Assembly (NCBI RefSeq): GCF_018282115.1 | Contig: NZ_CP054306.1 | Location: 1,287,488-1,351,487 of the forward strand | Source: Synechocystis sp. PCC 7338 | GTDB taxonomy: Bacteria; Cyanobacteriota; Cyanobacteriia; Cyanobacteriales; Microcystaceae | Reading direction: 5' to 3' | DNA length: 64,000 nt | In this document: positions 16,795 to 26,281 of the stretch, one piece after another | Layout of the letters: every line of letters begins with the position of its first letter | Position numbering within the stretch: the stretch's first letter is position 1 | Translations under genes and position numbers: made by a program | Notes under the pieces: model-generated | Seen by the model: only the letters and a program-made list of their open reading frames with translations | The model's database searches: none | Told to the model about the DNA's origin: nothing

Positions 16795-17904
16795 ATGCTG
16801 GTCTTCAGCCCCAGTAAAAAACAGAGAACAGCTATTTATACTTACATATCAAATTTTCGTATGAAAAAACATAAGATAAATTATTTTTCCACTTTCATGA
16901 TATTCATGACATCTCTCTTGATCTCTTGTAATACAACCATAGATCAATCTTTACCATTACAACAATCAAATAAAAAAGATTGCCGGATAATTGAACATAA
17001 AATGGGGAAAACTGAAATTTGTGGACAACCGGAAAGAATTGTTGTGCTAGGTCCCTATTTACTAGAATCTCTGCTCGCTCTCAACGTTCAGCCAATCGCC
17101 TATGCAGATCACATTGGTTTCCATCAAAGGGATTATGATCGTCCCACCGAACAAATCCCTTATTTAGGAAAATATATTAATCAATCTATTGCTAATGTCG
17201 GAGTTGCTTATATGCCTTCAATGGAAGCAATTTTTAAAACAAAGCCTGATTTAATTTTGAGTTTGGATGATAATCAAGAGCATTACCAAACTCTTTCTAG
17301 ATTTGCTCCAATCCTAATGTTTTCGTGGAATGAACCGAACGAAAACTTAAAAAAAATTGCCCAAGCAGTTAATCGTAAAGAAAGCGCTGAGAAAATTTTA
17401 GAAGAAACTGCAAAAAAAATTGCTAAGGCCAAAGATGAGTTGGCTAAAACTATTACAGATTATCCTGATATTCTTTTACTTTATGCCCAGGATTTACAAG
17501 AATTATTCATTAATAATAATAGAGGACTTTGTAGTTCTTTAGTTAAAGAATTAGGTTTTAATTTGATTACCATATCTCCTTCAGAAGCTTCTTCAAATCA
17601 AAGGATTCCTTTGTCCTTAGAAGTTTTACCCCAGCTTAATGCCGCTTATTCAATTATTATTTTAGGTTACGACTTTCAAGAACCAAGCGAATTCAAAAAT
17701 GCCCAGGAATTTAATGAATATCAACTATCTAATCTCCAACAACAATGGTTAAAAAATCCAATTACCCAATCAATGGGAGCTAGTCAAGCAGATCGTGTTT
17801 ATTATGTTCCTGCTTATTTATGCATTGGTCTACCTGGCTCCATTAGTACAGAACTTTATCTCAATGAATTAAAAAAACAACTCTTAACCCATCAGAAATC
17901 ATGA
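16795..17904 (+). CDS. Fe-siderophore periplasmic binding lipoprotein (FecB-like)
   Basis: 369 residues from ATG 16795 (AGGAAG lies 11 nt upstream); an ATG at 16861 would give a more normal 23-residue signal and is a real alternative, though without a visible ribosome site. The lipobox is LLISC, then ICGQPERIVVLGPYLLESLLALNVQPIAYAD, TKPDLILSLDD and ADRVYYVPAY, as expected for the cobalamin/Fe3+-siderophore binding family. Its stop overlaps the next start as ATGA, so translation is coupled to the sucrase/ferredoxin-like gene. It probably takes ligand delivered by the preceding receptor; no FecCD permease is in this sub-cluster, so it may use the importer at 24-28 kb or the half ABC pair at 1-5 kb. 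Confidence 0.93.
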   Translation: MLVFSPSKKQRTAIYTYISNFRMKKHKINYFSTFMIFMTSLLISCNTTIDQSLPLQQSNKKDCRIIEHKMGKTEICGQPERIVVLGPYLLESLLALNVQPIAYADHIGFHQRDYDRPTEQIPYLGKYINQSIANVGVAYMPSMEAIFKTKPDLILSLDDNQEHYQTLSRFAPILMFSWNEPNENLKKIAQAVNRKESAEKILEETAKKIAKAKDELAKTITDYPDILLLYAQDLQELFINNNRGLCSSLVKELGFNLITISPSEASSNQRIPLSLEVLPQLNAAYSIIILGYDFQEPSEFKNAQEFNEYQLSNLQQQWLKNPITQSMGASQADRVYYVPAYLCIGLPGSISTELYLNELKKQLLTHQKS

Positions 17905-18866
17905 TTAATTGTCAATTTTGTTCCGTTATTGCTAAATCCAATGGAGAAGATCCTATCGGCACAGCAAATTCTAGTGATCGTTGGTTAATTATGGAACTCC
18001 CCCAACCTTGGACAGAGGAACGCTTTCACCATGACCCTATTCTTAAACCAATTCATGATCTTTTTCATCAACTTTTTAATCAAGGAGTTAAAGTATCTCC
18101 AATGGCGATCGCCTCAGATCACGAGTATTCTCAATCAGAATTTAGTCGTATTATTCACTACCAAAAATTTAATTTGTCGTTTTCCAGTTTTATAAAAGAA
18201 GAATATTTAATTCCTGATGATCAAAGGTGGGATCTTATCAAAAATTTATGTCATCAACCTCCAGAGTTAGAAAATTTTCGTAACTATAAACTGTCGGATG
18301 TTGTTGATCGAGATATGATGGTGTGTACCCATGGAAATATTGATATTGCTTGCTCCAGATTTGGTTATTCTATTTATAAACAATTGCGCCAAAAATACGC
18401 TTCAAAAAATTTAAGGGTATGGCGTTGCTCCCACTTTGGAGGGCATCAATTTGCTCCGACTTTAATTGATTTTCCAAATGGGCAAGTTTGGGGACATCTT
18501 GAGTCTGAAATTTTAGATAATCTGGTAAGACGAGAAGGTCAAGTTAAACAACTCTATAAATTTTATCGAGGTTGGGCAGGAGTAACAAAATTTGCCCAGA
18601 TTGTTGAGCGTGAAATTTGGATTGAGCGAGGTTGGCAATGGTTGAATTACCAAAAATCAGCTCAGATATTGAATATGGATGATAATCAGCCTGATCCTAA
18701 TTGGGTAGAGGTTCAGTTTGATTTTATTTCTCCCGATAAAATTAAAGGAGCTTATTTTGCAAGAGTTGAAACCACTGGGTCAGTGATGACTGCTAGAAAT
18801 TCAGGAGATGAGCTTATTTCTGTCAAGCAGTATAGTGTCAGCTACTTAAAAGAAATTGATAAATAA
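17901..18866 (+). CDS. Sucrase/ferredoxin-like [2Fe-2S] protein, candidate ferrisiderophore reductase
   Basis: 321 residues of the Suc_Fer-like family, which has a thioredoxin-like ferredoxin fold. The core holds MVCTHGNIDIACSRFGY, giving two Cys, and WRCSHFGGHQFAPTLIDFP, giving a further Cys and the hallmark His residues, followed by WGHL. An N-terminal CQFCS is also present. The start codon overlaps the stop of the binding lipoprotein. Family members are usually unassigned; the setting among uptake genes suggests cytoplasmic electron delivery to a ferric siderophore, an inference only. Confidence 0.85.
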   Translation: MINCQFCSVIAKSNGEDPIGTANSSDRWLIMELPQPWTEERFHHDPILKPIHDLFHQLFNQGVKVSPMAIASDHEYSQSEFSRIIHYQKFNLSFSSFIKEEYLIPDDQRWDLIKNLCHQPPELENFRNYKLSDVVDRDMMVCTHGNIDIACSRFGYSIYKQLRQKYASKNLRVWRCSHFGGHQFAPTLIDFPNGQVWGHLESEILDNLVRREGQVKQLYKFYRGWAGVTKFAQIVEREIWIERGWQWLNYQKSAQILNMDDNQPDPNWVEVQFDFISPDKIKGAYFARVETTGSVMTARNSGDELISVKQYSVSYLKEIDK

Positions 18867-18883
18867 TTAATTTACAAAAATAA

Positions 18884-20167
18884 ATGAAGACCTTTGTCAT
18901 TCTTTGCTTGGGACAGGCTCTGTCGTCTATTGGTAGCGGTATGACTTATTTTTCTCTGACTATATGGATATGGCAAAAGACAAATTCTGCTATGTCAGTG
19001 GCTTTGATTTTAGTTTTTTATCAGCTCCCGCAAATTATCATTACACCTTTATCTGGTACCCTTACTGATCATTTTTCTCACAAAAAATTGCTAATTGTTA
19101 GCGATATCGGCTCTGCTTTATGTACATTTTCTGCGGGAATTCTAGCTTTTTTACAGATTCTTAATGTTAAGTATATATATCTGATTGCATCTATTATTGG
19201 TTGTTTTGGTAACATTCAAACCCTTAGTTATATTACCCTGATCCCTTTAATTGTTCCTCATGAACATCATACTCATGCTAGTAGTATGGGAGCAATTACT
19301 GTATATAGCGCCGGAATTGTTGCCCCCGCTTTAGCTGGAATCTTGTTTCCCGTGATAGGGCTAACTGGCATCACAATAATTGACATGACAACGTTCACGA
19401 TCGCTGCTATAACAATCTTGATTGTACCAATAGCATTCGGAATTAAATCTCCTAAAATCACTAACCAAATTTTATTTGTTGTACAACTGAAAGAAAATTT
19501 TGTTGACAATATGTTTTTTGGACTTAGATATATCTATAACCATCCAAATTTATCAAAGATATTAATCATTTTTTCGTTGTTTAGCTTTATGGAAGGAATC
19601 ACTGAAGTAATTTACCAGCCCATGATTTTAGCCAAAACTGGAGGAAACACTGAGATTTTAGGGATTATTGTGGCCATTGGAGGAGTGGGAGGTATTGTTG
19701 GAGGAACTATTTGTAGTATTTGGGGAGGCTTCAAAAGAAGAACAACTGGTATTTTTATTGGCTTTATAATCAATGGATTCAGTCGATTAGCCATGGGACT
19801 GATTGCCCAACCCAAATTTTGGCTACTAGCTAACGTTGGCGCATCACTACCAAATCCCTTAATCACCAGTTCATATACAGCAATTTGGTATGAGAAAGTT
19901 GCACTGGAAATACAAGGCCGAGTATTGGCTGCAGATTATTTGATTGGCACTGTCATCAGCAGTTTAGCTGGATTGGCCGCAGGAATTCTAGCTAATCAGG
20001 TATCGGTAATGCTGACTCACTTAAGCAACTTTCTAATCCTACCTATCAATGAAATTTTTGGACCTCCCCCAGGCAACGGCATGGCGTTCTTAATGGTGAC
20101 CTGTGGAGTGATCGCATTTCTATTGGGGCTATGGGGTCTATTGATTTATCAACGTGGGGATGATTAG
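18884..20167 (+). CDS. MFS transporter, possibly siderophore efflux
   Basis: 427 residues with about 12 hydrophobic segments. The start MKTFVILCLGQALSSIGSGMTYFSLTIWIW and the loop GTLTDHFSHKKLLIVSD place it in the major facilitator superfamily, close to the EntS/macrolide-efflux group. It is 17 nt behind the sucrase/ferredoxin-like gene and on the same strand, so is likely the last gene of the receptor/lipoprotein/reductase unit. Members near siderophore genes often export siderophores or analogues, but no biosynthesis genes lie in this window. Confidence 0.9.
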   Translation: MKTFVILCLGQALSSIGSGMTYFSLTIWIWQKTNSAMSVALILVFYQLPQIIITPLSGTLTDHFSHKKLLIVSDIGSALCTFSAGILAFLQILNVKYIYLIASIIGCFGNIQTLSYITLIPLIVPHEHHTHASSMGAITVYSAGIVAPALAGILFPVIGLTGITIIDMTTFTIAAITILIVPIAFGIKSPKITNQILFVVQLKENFVDNMFFGLRYIYNHPNLSKILIIFSLFSFMEGITEVIYQPMILAKTGGNTEILGIIVAIGGVGGIVGGTICSIWGGFKRRTTGIFIGFIINGFSRLAMGLIAQPKFWLLANVGASLPNPLITSSYTAIWYEKVALEIQGRVLAADYLIGTVISSLAGLAAGILANQVSVMLTHLSNFLILPINEIFGPPPGNGMAFLMVTCGVIAFLLGLWGLLIYQRGDD

Positions 20168-20409
20168 CAAGTAATACTATCTCCTATGGGATATTGAACC
20201 CTCAGCGTTATTGAGATAATCCACAAAGTTGCCCCAATCGACATAGTACATTTTTCCAACAAATATACTGCACTGGTATTTTGCCCGTTAGGGCTTTGCT
20301 CAATAAGTTAAACTCATCAAATATTTAGGAATAATTTGCATTAAGGGTAGACTAATAGATTGATCAATTCTTTCAATCTACTTCAGCTTATTCAGCTTCC
20401 CATCTGCCC

Positions 20410-21390
20410 ATGACCCTTCTGCTTTCCGAGTCCGACTATGATGAGATTTGTCAAATTCCCGTTGGGCCTGAGCATAACCATGCCACTCCAGTTGATAGTT
20501 TTGAAACCAGTCGCTGGCTACCTGCCCGTCTGGGCCATGGCCGTACCTGTTGCTTGGAACTTTCCCCTGGGGTTTGGTTGGACTTGATCGAAAAGGAATT
20601 TACCCAGCCCTGGGCCCTTAAGGTACCGGTGCATAAGCATTTAGTACAGTTCACCATCCTATTGTCAGGGACAGTCGATTATGGCGAGACCTATCCAATT
20701 CTGGAGACGAAGAGGGGTTATTTCTCCGGGAGTGGCCTTTCCCCTGGTTACGTGGCACAGTATGGTCAATTGGGTCACTTCGAGGGCATCAATGTCCACC
20801 TCGAGCCTGAAATTTTAGAGCAATTTTTAGTTGGTCAGTCCTCATCTCTAAGCCAAGCTTTATTCAAAAAAGATGATTGGAAAATGGCTTGGTTTCCCGC
20901 CATTACTGCTGAAATGCGGACAGTGGCTCAGCAGATGCTCCAATGTCCGTTTCGCGGGGTGACAAGAAGGTTTTTTCTCCAGGCCAAAGTGTTTGAACTT
21001 TTGGCACTTCAACTGGATAGCATTATGGCTGACCACCATTCTTCCCCATACACCGGCAACCTTAAACCCACAACCATTGAGCGGGTCTACGAAGCGAGGA
21101 CCAGGTTAATGACTCACTTGGAAAGCCCCCCCTCCGTTTTGGAGTTGGCACAGCAAGTAGGGTTATGTGATCGCACTCTCCGCCGTGGCTTTCGAGAACT
21201 GTTCGGTACATCTGTGATTGGTTATCTGACGCAACAGCGCCTTTACCAGGCCAAAGAATTACTCCGTCAGGGCAATTACACCGTCGCTGAAGTTGCCAAT
21301 AGCGTCGGTTATACCCATTTAGGACATTTTTCTGCAGCGTTTCGCAAACAGTTTGGTATAAGCCCTAAGCAATGGATGCTAAGCAAATAA
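20410..21390 (+). CDS. pchR: AraC-family transcriptional regulator (PchR-like)
   Basis: 326 residues. An N-terminal sensory half (about 1-215) with WLDLIEKEFTQPW and FEGINVHLEP is followed by the double HTH (about 235-326): SVLELAQQVGLCDRTLRRGFRELFG and YTVAEVANSVGYTHLGHFSAAFRKQFGISPKQW. It is intact, unlike its relative at 12981-14020. It lies directly upstream of a receptor gene whose promoter region carries paired repeats, so it probably activates that receptor when the ferric siderophore is present. The 240-bp region before it shows no gene and only weak Fur-like matches. Confidence 0.92.
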   Translation: MTLLLSESDYDEICQIPVGPEHNHATPVDSFETSRWLPARLGHGRTCCLELSPGVWLDLIEKEFTQPWALKVPVHKHLVQFTILLSGTVDYGETYPILETKRGYFSGSGLSPGYVAQYGQLGHFEGINVHLEPEILEQFLVGQSSSLSQALFKKDDWKMAWFPAITAEMRTVAQQMLQCPFRGVTRRFFLQAKVFELLALQLDSIMADHHSSPYTGNLKPTTIERVYEARTRLMTHLESPPSVLELAQQVGLCDRTLRRGFRELFGTSVIGYLTQQRLYQAKELLRQGNYTVAEVANSVGYTHLGHFSAAFRKQFGISPKQWMLSK

Positions 21391-21429
21391 AGGGTTTTTC
21401 CCGTGAGCTTAGGGATTTTTCTCAACTAA

Positions 21430-21466
21430 AAGTCCGTTTTGGGATCACTGTGGCCGTTTTTTGGAT
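21430..21466 (+). promoter_or_regulatory. 20/21-bp-spaced direct repeat, putative AraC operator
   Basis: GTCCGTTTTGGGAT (21432-21445) recurs as GGCCGTTTTTTGGAT (21452-21466), about 20-21 bp apart, roughly 90 bp upstream of the receptor gene. The core GTCCGT resembles the repeats at 14064-14107, again between an AraC gene and a receptor gene. Confidence 0.5.
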
Positions 21467-21556
21467 AGACAAAGCCCCCTACAACTACCTACACTAATTC
21501 CTCCTAGCTAATTAAGAAGTATTTGCAACAAGAATCGACGTACAGGAGGACGTGAC

Positions 21557-24097
21557 ATGCAAACAAGATTGATGCAGTTTGGCTGGATGATAGCCCTCGG
21601 AATGGTGGTAGAAGTGGCGGCTATGCCGGTGGGAGCTCAGGAAATGACTAATGAGCCATCCCCGTCTACGACAGTGGAACTGGATCAAGGGACGTCATTA
21701 GTACAAGTACAGGAAGTTCGACTAGAGCCAACAGAGACCGGGGTCGAAATTATTTTGGTGACTGCGGGAGGGGCGATCGCCTCTCCGAACTTTCAAACTG
21801 TGGGCAATGCTCTGATTATTGATATCCCCAATGCTTTGCTGGTCTTGCCCGGGGAACAGGGGTTTGAGCAGGTAAGCCTCACGGCAGACATTGCCTTTGT
21901 CAGTGTTACCCAAATGGCCGACAATCAAGTGCGGTTAGCTATTACAGGGGTGGATGGGCCGCCCGAAGCCGAGGTGAAGTCCAGCCCACAGGGGTTGCAA
22001 TTGGTGGTTCGCCCAGGTATTGCCCAGACCGCCGCCACTGTTGACGAAGTAGAAGCTCTGCAAATTGTGGTTTCTGCGACCCGCACAGAGGAGGAAATTG
22101 CCAATATTCCCCGGTCAGTGACGGTAATTCAACGGGCAGAAATTGAACAACAGACCCAGGTGTACTCTTCCCTGGCGGATATTTTGGGCCAGCTAGTGCC
22201 AGGCTTAGCCCCCAGCACCGGCAGTGCTAGTCAATTTGGGCAACCATTACGAGGCCGCAACGTGTTGGTGTTGATCGATGGGGTGCCCCAAACCACCAAC
22301 CGCAATGCTTTCCGAGATTTACAAACCATTGCTCCCAGCGCCATTGAAAGGATTGAAGTTATTCAGGGGCCAACAGCAATCTATGGGGATGGTGCCACTG
22401 GAGGGGTAATCAATATCATTACCCGTGGCCCTGCCCCTGAGCCATTCCTAGCCAGCACCCGCCTAGCCCTTAACACTGATTTTGATAGCCTATCCGACAG
22501 TTTAGGGGGAACAGTGGAGCAATATGTGGGGGGAACCCTTGACTACAGTGACTACGCCTTTACCGTATCCTATGAATCCGTCGGGGCATTCTTTGATGCG
22601 TTAGGCAATCGCATTCCCCCTGATCCCAATGGCCAGGGGGGAGTATCGGACACAGATAGTTTAAATATTTTAGGTAAATTGGGCATTAACATTACTGAAG
22701 AACAGCGCCTACAACTCACCATTAATCATTTTCAAGCCACCCAAAATACTGATTTCACCGTTGATCCTAGCGTTACGGCAATCGCCGGCCGGCAGAGATC
22801 CCAGGCGATCGAAGGGCTAGACCTTGATACCCCCCAGACTAGCAATAATACGGTGGTCAGTCTTGATTACACCCACAGCAATGTCCTCAATGGCAATCTT
22901 AAGGGACAGATTTACTATCGTGATTATCTAACTCGGTTTTTCCCCTTTGATGGACGATCCTTTGTCAGCTTGGGTAATGCCATTTTTCAGTCCGAAATTG
23001 ACTCCACCGAGTGGGGGGGAAGGTTGCAACTGGACACCCCTTTCACTGGAGAAAAAAACCTGCGACTACTGTGGGGAGCTGACTATAACAACGAAAGCAC
23101 TGCTCAGCCAGTAAACATTTTTGATCCGATTACTTTTGATGCCAGTGGCGGTCTAACCTACCGCAACACCGGTAAACGGACTTGGGTACCATCCCTGAAC
23201 CAAGGCAGCCTGGGATTGTTCGTCCAATTAAACTGGCGGGCCAACGATTGGCTTACCCTACTGGGGGGCGTCCGCCACGAACAGGTGGGCCTCTCGGTGG
23301 ATGATTTCACCACTCTAGCGGGCAATACAATACAGGGAGGGGATTTAGGCTACGATGCCACGCTTTTTAACCTGGGGGGAGTAGTGAATGTCACCGATAA
23401 CATCAGTTTGTTTGCCAGCTTTGCCCAAGGTTTTTCCCTAGCCGACGTGGGCCTAGTGCTTCGTAATGCCCCTGCGGGCTTTTCCCTAGCCACTCTGCAA
23501 CCGGAAGCCCAGCGGGTCAACAACTATGAGGTCGGTGTGCGGGGCAATTGGAATAATCTCCAGTTTTCATTAGCCGGGTTCTATAACTCCTCTGACTTGG
23601 GCACCACGTTCACCGCCCCAGGGGAAATTTTGCGAGCTCCAGAACGAATTTATGGTGTAGAAGCCACCATGGATGCCAAAGTGGGAGAAAGTTGGCAATT
23701 GGGAGGAACATTTAGCTTATCCGCTGGGGAGATTGATCGTCTCAACACGGGCAACTATACACCCCTGGATGGTTTTCGCATTGCGCCGGTAAAGCTCACA
23801 GCCTATGTCCAGAATCAAACCACCCCCGGCTGGCAAAATCGGTTACAACTCCTCTATTCCGGCAATCGTGACGTGTTTGCGAATGACAACATCTTTGGTC
23901 AAAGCCCCGTCAGCAGCTACGTCACCCTGGATTACATCAGTAAAATCGATGTTGGTCCCGGTAAGCTTGAAATCGGTATTGCCAACCTCTTCAACACTGA
24001 CTATTTTCCAGTGGTGTCCCAACTCCAGACTAGCGAGTTGAGTTATGCTGCCGCCCGAGGACGATTTCTCCGCATTGGCTATGCATTTGAGTGGTAA
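21557..24097 (+). CDS. TonB-dependent receptor with AMIN domain
   Basis: 846 residues from ATG 21557, with AGGAGG 7 nt upstream. Signal peptide ends near MPVGAQ. An AMIN domain (about 48-155) is followed by a TonB box region EALQIVVSATRTEEE, the plug (about 180-290) with IPRSVTVIQRAEI, GQPLRGRNVLVLIDGVPQ and RIEVIQGPTAIYGDGATGGVIN, and the barrel ending YAFEW. The plug style is that of the FepA/BtuB/IutA group and differs from the two FhuA-like receptors at 9 and 14 kb. The final residue is Trp rather than Phe. It is preceded by AraC-type repeats and converges with the fecBCDE importer, probably its partner. Confidence 0.94.
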   Translation: MQTRLMQFGWMIALGMVVEVAAMPVGAQEMTNEPSPSTTVELDQGTSLVQVQEVRLEPTETGVEIILVTAGGAIASPNFQTVGNALIIDIPNALLVLPGEQGFEQVSLTADIAFVSVTQMADNQVRLAITGVDGPPEAEVKSSPQGLQLVVRPGIAQTAATVDEVEALQIVVSATRTEEEIANIPRSVTVIQRAEIEQQTQVYSSLADILGQLVPGLAPSTGSASQFGQPLRGRNVLVLIDGVPQTTNRNAFRDLQTIAPSAIERIEVIQGPTAIYGDGATGGVINIITRGPAPEPFLASTRLALNTDFDSLSDSLGGTVEQYVGGTLDYSDYAFTVSYESVGAFFDALGNRIPPDPNGQGGVSDTDSLNILGKLGINITEEQRLQLTINHFQATQNTDFTVDPSVTAIAGRQRSQAIEGLDLDTPQTSNNTVVSLDYTHSNVLNGNLKGQIYYRDYLTRFFPFDGRSFVSLGNAIFQSEIDSTEWGGRLQLDTPFTGEKNLRLLWGADYNNESTAQPVNIFDPITFDASGGLTYRNTGKRTWVPSLNQGSLGLFVQLNWRANDWLTLLGGVRHEQVGLSVDDFTTLAGNTIQGGDLGYDATLFNLGGVVNVTDNISLFASFAQGFSLADVGLVLRNAPAGFSLATLQPEAQRVNNYEVGVRGNWNNLQFSLAGFYNSSDLGTTFTAPGEILRAPERIYGVEATMDAKVGESWQLGGTFSLSAGEIDRLNTGNYTPLDGFRIAPVKLTAYVQNQTTPGWQNRLQLLYSGNRDVFANDNIFGQSPVSSYVTLDYISKIDVGPGKLEIGIANLFNTDYFPVVSQLQTSELSYAAARGRFLRIGYAFEW

Positions 24098-24149
24098 ATT
24101 CCTTTCCCCTTAGTATTTTGAGGGGCAACCCATGCTAAGAGCCTGTTTT

Positions 24150-24250
24150 AAAAGCCCCCCTGGCCCCCCAAATTTTGAGGGAAACTGAGTAAAAGTCCCC
24201 CAAGTATTGCCGGAGCTTTAGTGAGGAAATTTAGGAGGCGGAGCAAAACT
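24150..24250. repeat. Dispersed intergenic repeat copy A
   Basis: Between convergent genes. It contains CCCCCCAAATTTTGAGGGA and GCCGGAGCTTTAGTGAG (24209-24225); the former resembles the element near 38.76 kb and the latter the elements near 36.28 and 56.27 kb. Confidence 0.4.
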
Positions 24251-24263
24251 TTCCAAACAAGTT

Positions 24264-25211
24264 CTAGGGCTCTAAATGTCGTTCCAAATCATCTAGTAGC
24301 AGGTGGGCGGCTTGAATGCCTCCTGCCATAGTCCAAACCACATCGTTAACTGCGTAAGCCTTACCCTGTTGGACAACCTCCAACTGTTGCCATAGGGGAT
24401 GGCTTAACCAAGGATTAGTCACACTACCGCGAGTTTGACTTTCGCTCTCTCCGGTATAGATGAAGTAGAACAGCGCATCAGCTTCCATTTGCGGAATTTG
24501 CTCGAAGGAAACATTTTCGGCAAAGCCGTCTTGAGCTTGACTAGCTGGCCGTTGCAACCCCACTGCCTGCAAAATTTGACCGGGGAAAGAATTTTGTAAA
24601 TAAATGCGGGCTCCCCTCGGCATGAATCGGACGAGGGAAATCTTCAGCTCTCTAGCACTAAGTTTTTGGCGTATTTGGGCTACACGGATTTCCCAGTCGT
24701 TTAAAAGTTGCTCAGCTTCAGCGTCTCTGTTAAGGGCCTGTCCATAAAGACGTAGGTTATCTTGCCATGATTCACCAATGGTTTCTGAAAAAACTGTGGG
24801 GGCAATGGCACTCAGTGAATTATAAATTTGTCCCTGGCGCAACCGACTGCCGATAATCAAGTCTGGCTGTAAGACGACAATTTTCTCTAGGTCAGGCTGC
24901 ATTTCATCTCCCACGATGGGGACTCCAACCATATCCTTTGCTAAATATTCGTAGTAAGGATCCCCCGACCAAGATTTAACTGCCCCCACCGGGGTGACTC
25001 CCAAGGCCAATGCCATATCTGTTGCTTCATTGGTCAACACCACTATGCGCTGTGGCTCATTGGGGACGGCCGTTACCCCCATGGCGTGGGCTATCGTGCG
25101 CTGGGTGAAGTGTGATTGAATGGTTTCCCCAGGGGAAAATTCAGCGGGTACTTCTTTCGCACAACCAAATAGCACCAGGCAGAAAGTAAAAATTATTAGT
25201 TTACTTTTCAT
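24264..25211 (-). CDS. fecB: Fe-siderophore periplasmic binding lipoprotein of FecBCDE importer
   Basis: 315 residues. The signal ends in lipobox VLFGC (Cys17). Family signs are [41 protein letters not shown] and [13 protein letters not shown]. Its start overlaps the end of the ATPase gene by 4 nt, so it is the last gene of the importer operon. It would receive the ferric complex after outer-membrane passage through the convergent receptor at 21557. The symbol follows the family; the ligand is unknown and need not be citrate. Confidence 0.94.
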   Translation of the reverse strand: MKSKLIIFTFCLVLFGCAKEVPAEFSPGETIQSHFTQRTIAHAMGVTAVPNEPQRIVVLTNEATDMALALGVTPVGAVKSWSGDPYYEYLAKDMVGVPIVGDEMQPDLEKIVVLQPDLIIGSRLRQGQIYNSLSAIAPTVFSETIGESWQDNLRLYGQALNRDAEAEQLLNDWEIRVAQIRQKLSARELKISLVRFMPRGARIYLQNSFPGQILQAVGLQRPASQAQDGFAENVSFEQIPQMEADALFYFIYTGESESQTRGSVTNPWLSHPLWQQLEVVQQGKAYAVNDVVWTMAGGIQAAHLLLDDLERHLEP

Positions 25212-26014
25212 TTTAGGTGTCGGCTAACGGGTACACACAGAGGGGTGCCAGTGACGGGATCGGCGATGATGCAGCTCTCCAGTCCAAAAACTTGTCGTAC
25301 TAGTTCTTCGGTGACGATCGCCTGGGGTCGTCCTTGGGCCAGTAGTTTTCCATTCCGTAGGGCAATCAAGCGATGACTATAGCGACAGGCCAAATTGAGG
25401 TCGTGCAATACCATCACAATGGTGCGTCCTGCTTCCCGGTTCAGCCAATGGAGTAAATCTAAAACTTCAATTTGATGGGCTAGATCGAGATAGGTGGTGG
25501 GTTCGTCTAACAATAAAATTTCAGTGTCTTGGGCCAGGGCCATGGCAATCCAGGCTCTCTGGCGTTGGCCTCCGGAAAGGCTATCAAGGGGGCGGTTGGC
25601 AAACTGGTGTAGATCGGTGGTGGCGATCGCCTCTTCGACTTTCAATTCATCTTGCTTTGACCATTGTTGTAGCCAGTTTTGATGGGGATAACGGCCCTGG
25701 GCCACCAGTTCCCTGACAGTTAATCCTTCCGGGGCGGGGGGGCTTTGGGGCAAAATACCCAGACGTTTGGCCAATTCTTTGGTGGGCAGATGGGCGATCT
25801 CCTCTCCCTCTAAATACACCGTGCCACCTTGAGGTTTGAGTAGCCGTGCCATGCCCCGTAAGAGAGTGGATTTTCCACAGCCATTTGGTCCCACCAGTGT
25901 GGTGATTTCCCCCTGGCCAATTGCTAAGTCGAGCCCTTGAATAATTAGGTGAGTGTCGTAGGCCAGGCTGAGCTTACGGGTGGTGAGGGCAATGGGAATG
26001 GTAACATCCAACAT
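25208..26014 (-). CDS. fecE: Siderophore ABC importer ATPase (FecE/FhuC type)
   Basis: 268 residues. Walker [10 protein letters not shown] (about 43-51), Q-loop in [12 protein letters not shown], signature [15 protein letters not shown] (about 143-157), Walker [14 protein letters not shown] (about 163-175) and switch His in [12 protein letters not shown] are all intact. The pattern is that of Fe3+-siderophore/cobalamin importers. It is coupled by a 4-nt overlap to the binding protein gene and separated from the permease genes by 267 bp of AT-rich DNA, so it may have its own promoter. Confidence 0.96.
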   Translation of the reverse strand: MLDVTIPIALTTRKLSLAYDTHLIIQGLDLAIGQGEITTLVGPNGCGKSTLLRGMARLLKPQGGTVYLEGEEIAHLPTKELAKRLGILPQSPPAPEGLTVRELVAQGRYPHQNWLQQWSKQDELKVEEAIATTDLHQFANRPLDSLSGGQRQRAWIAMALAQDTEILLLDEPTTYLDLAHQIEVLDLLHWLNREAGRTIVMVLHDLNLACRYSHRLIALRNGKLLAQGRPQAIVTEELVRQVFGLESCIIADPVTGTPLCVPVSRHLK

Positions 26015-26170
26015 AGTTATTAGGATTAACTATTAATAAAGCTAGGGATTATTGTAGGAGACTGGGGGACAGGAAAATGGGGTTTTGTGCCGAATAATTC
26101 ATTTTAAATGCTTGGTTTGCAAGGCTGGATGGTCCCCTTTTCCTTACAGAAGTTACTATAACAGCTATTA

Positions 26171-26200
26171 ATTATTAAGAATTATTAGGAATAGTAGGGA
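26171..26200. repeat. Three tandem 10-bp AT-rich units upstream of fecE
   Basis: ATTATTAAGA, ATTATTAGGA and ATAGTAGGGA follow each other without gap. The period equals one helical turn. They lie about 160 bp upstream of the ATPase gene and may be regulatory. Confidence 0.35.
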
Positions 26201-26281
26201 ATTTTGCCTTCTAGTTAACTGAACATTGGGGTTCACCAGGGAAAAAGCGTTACCCCAAAAAAAGTAAATGCGGTAATAGAG

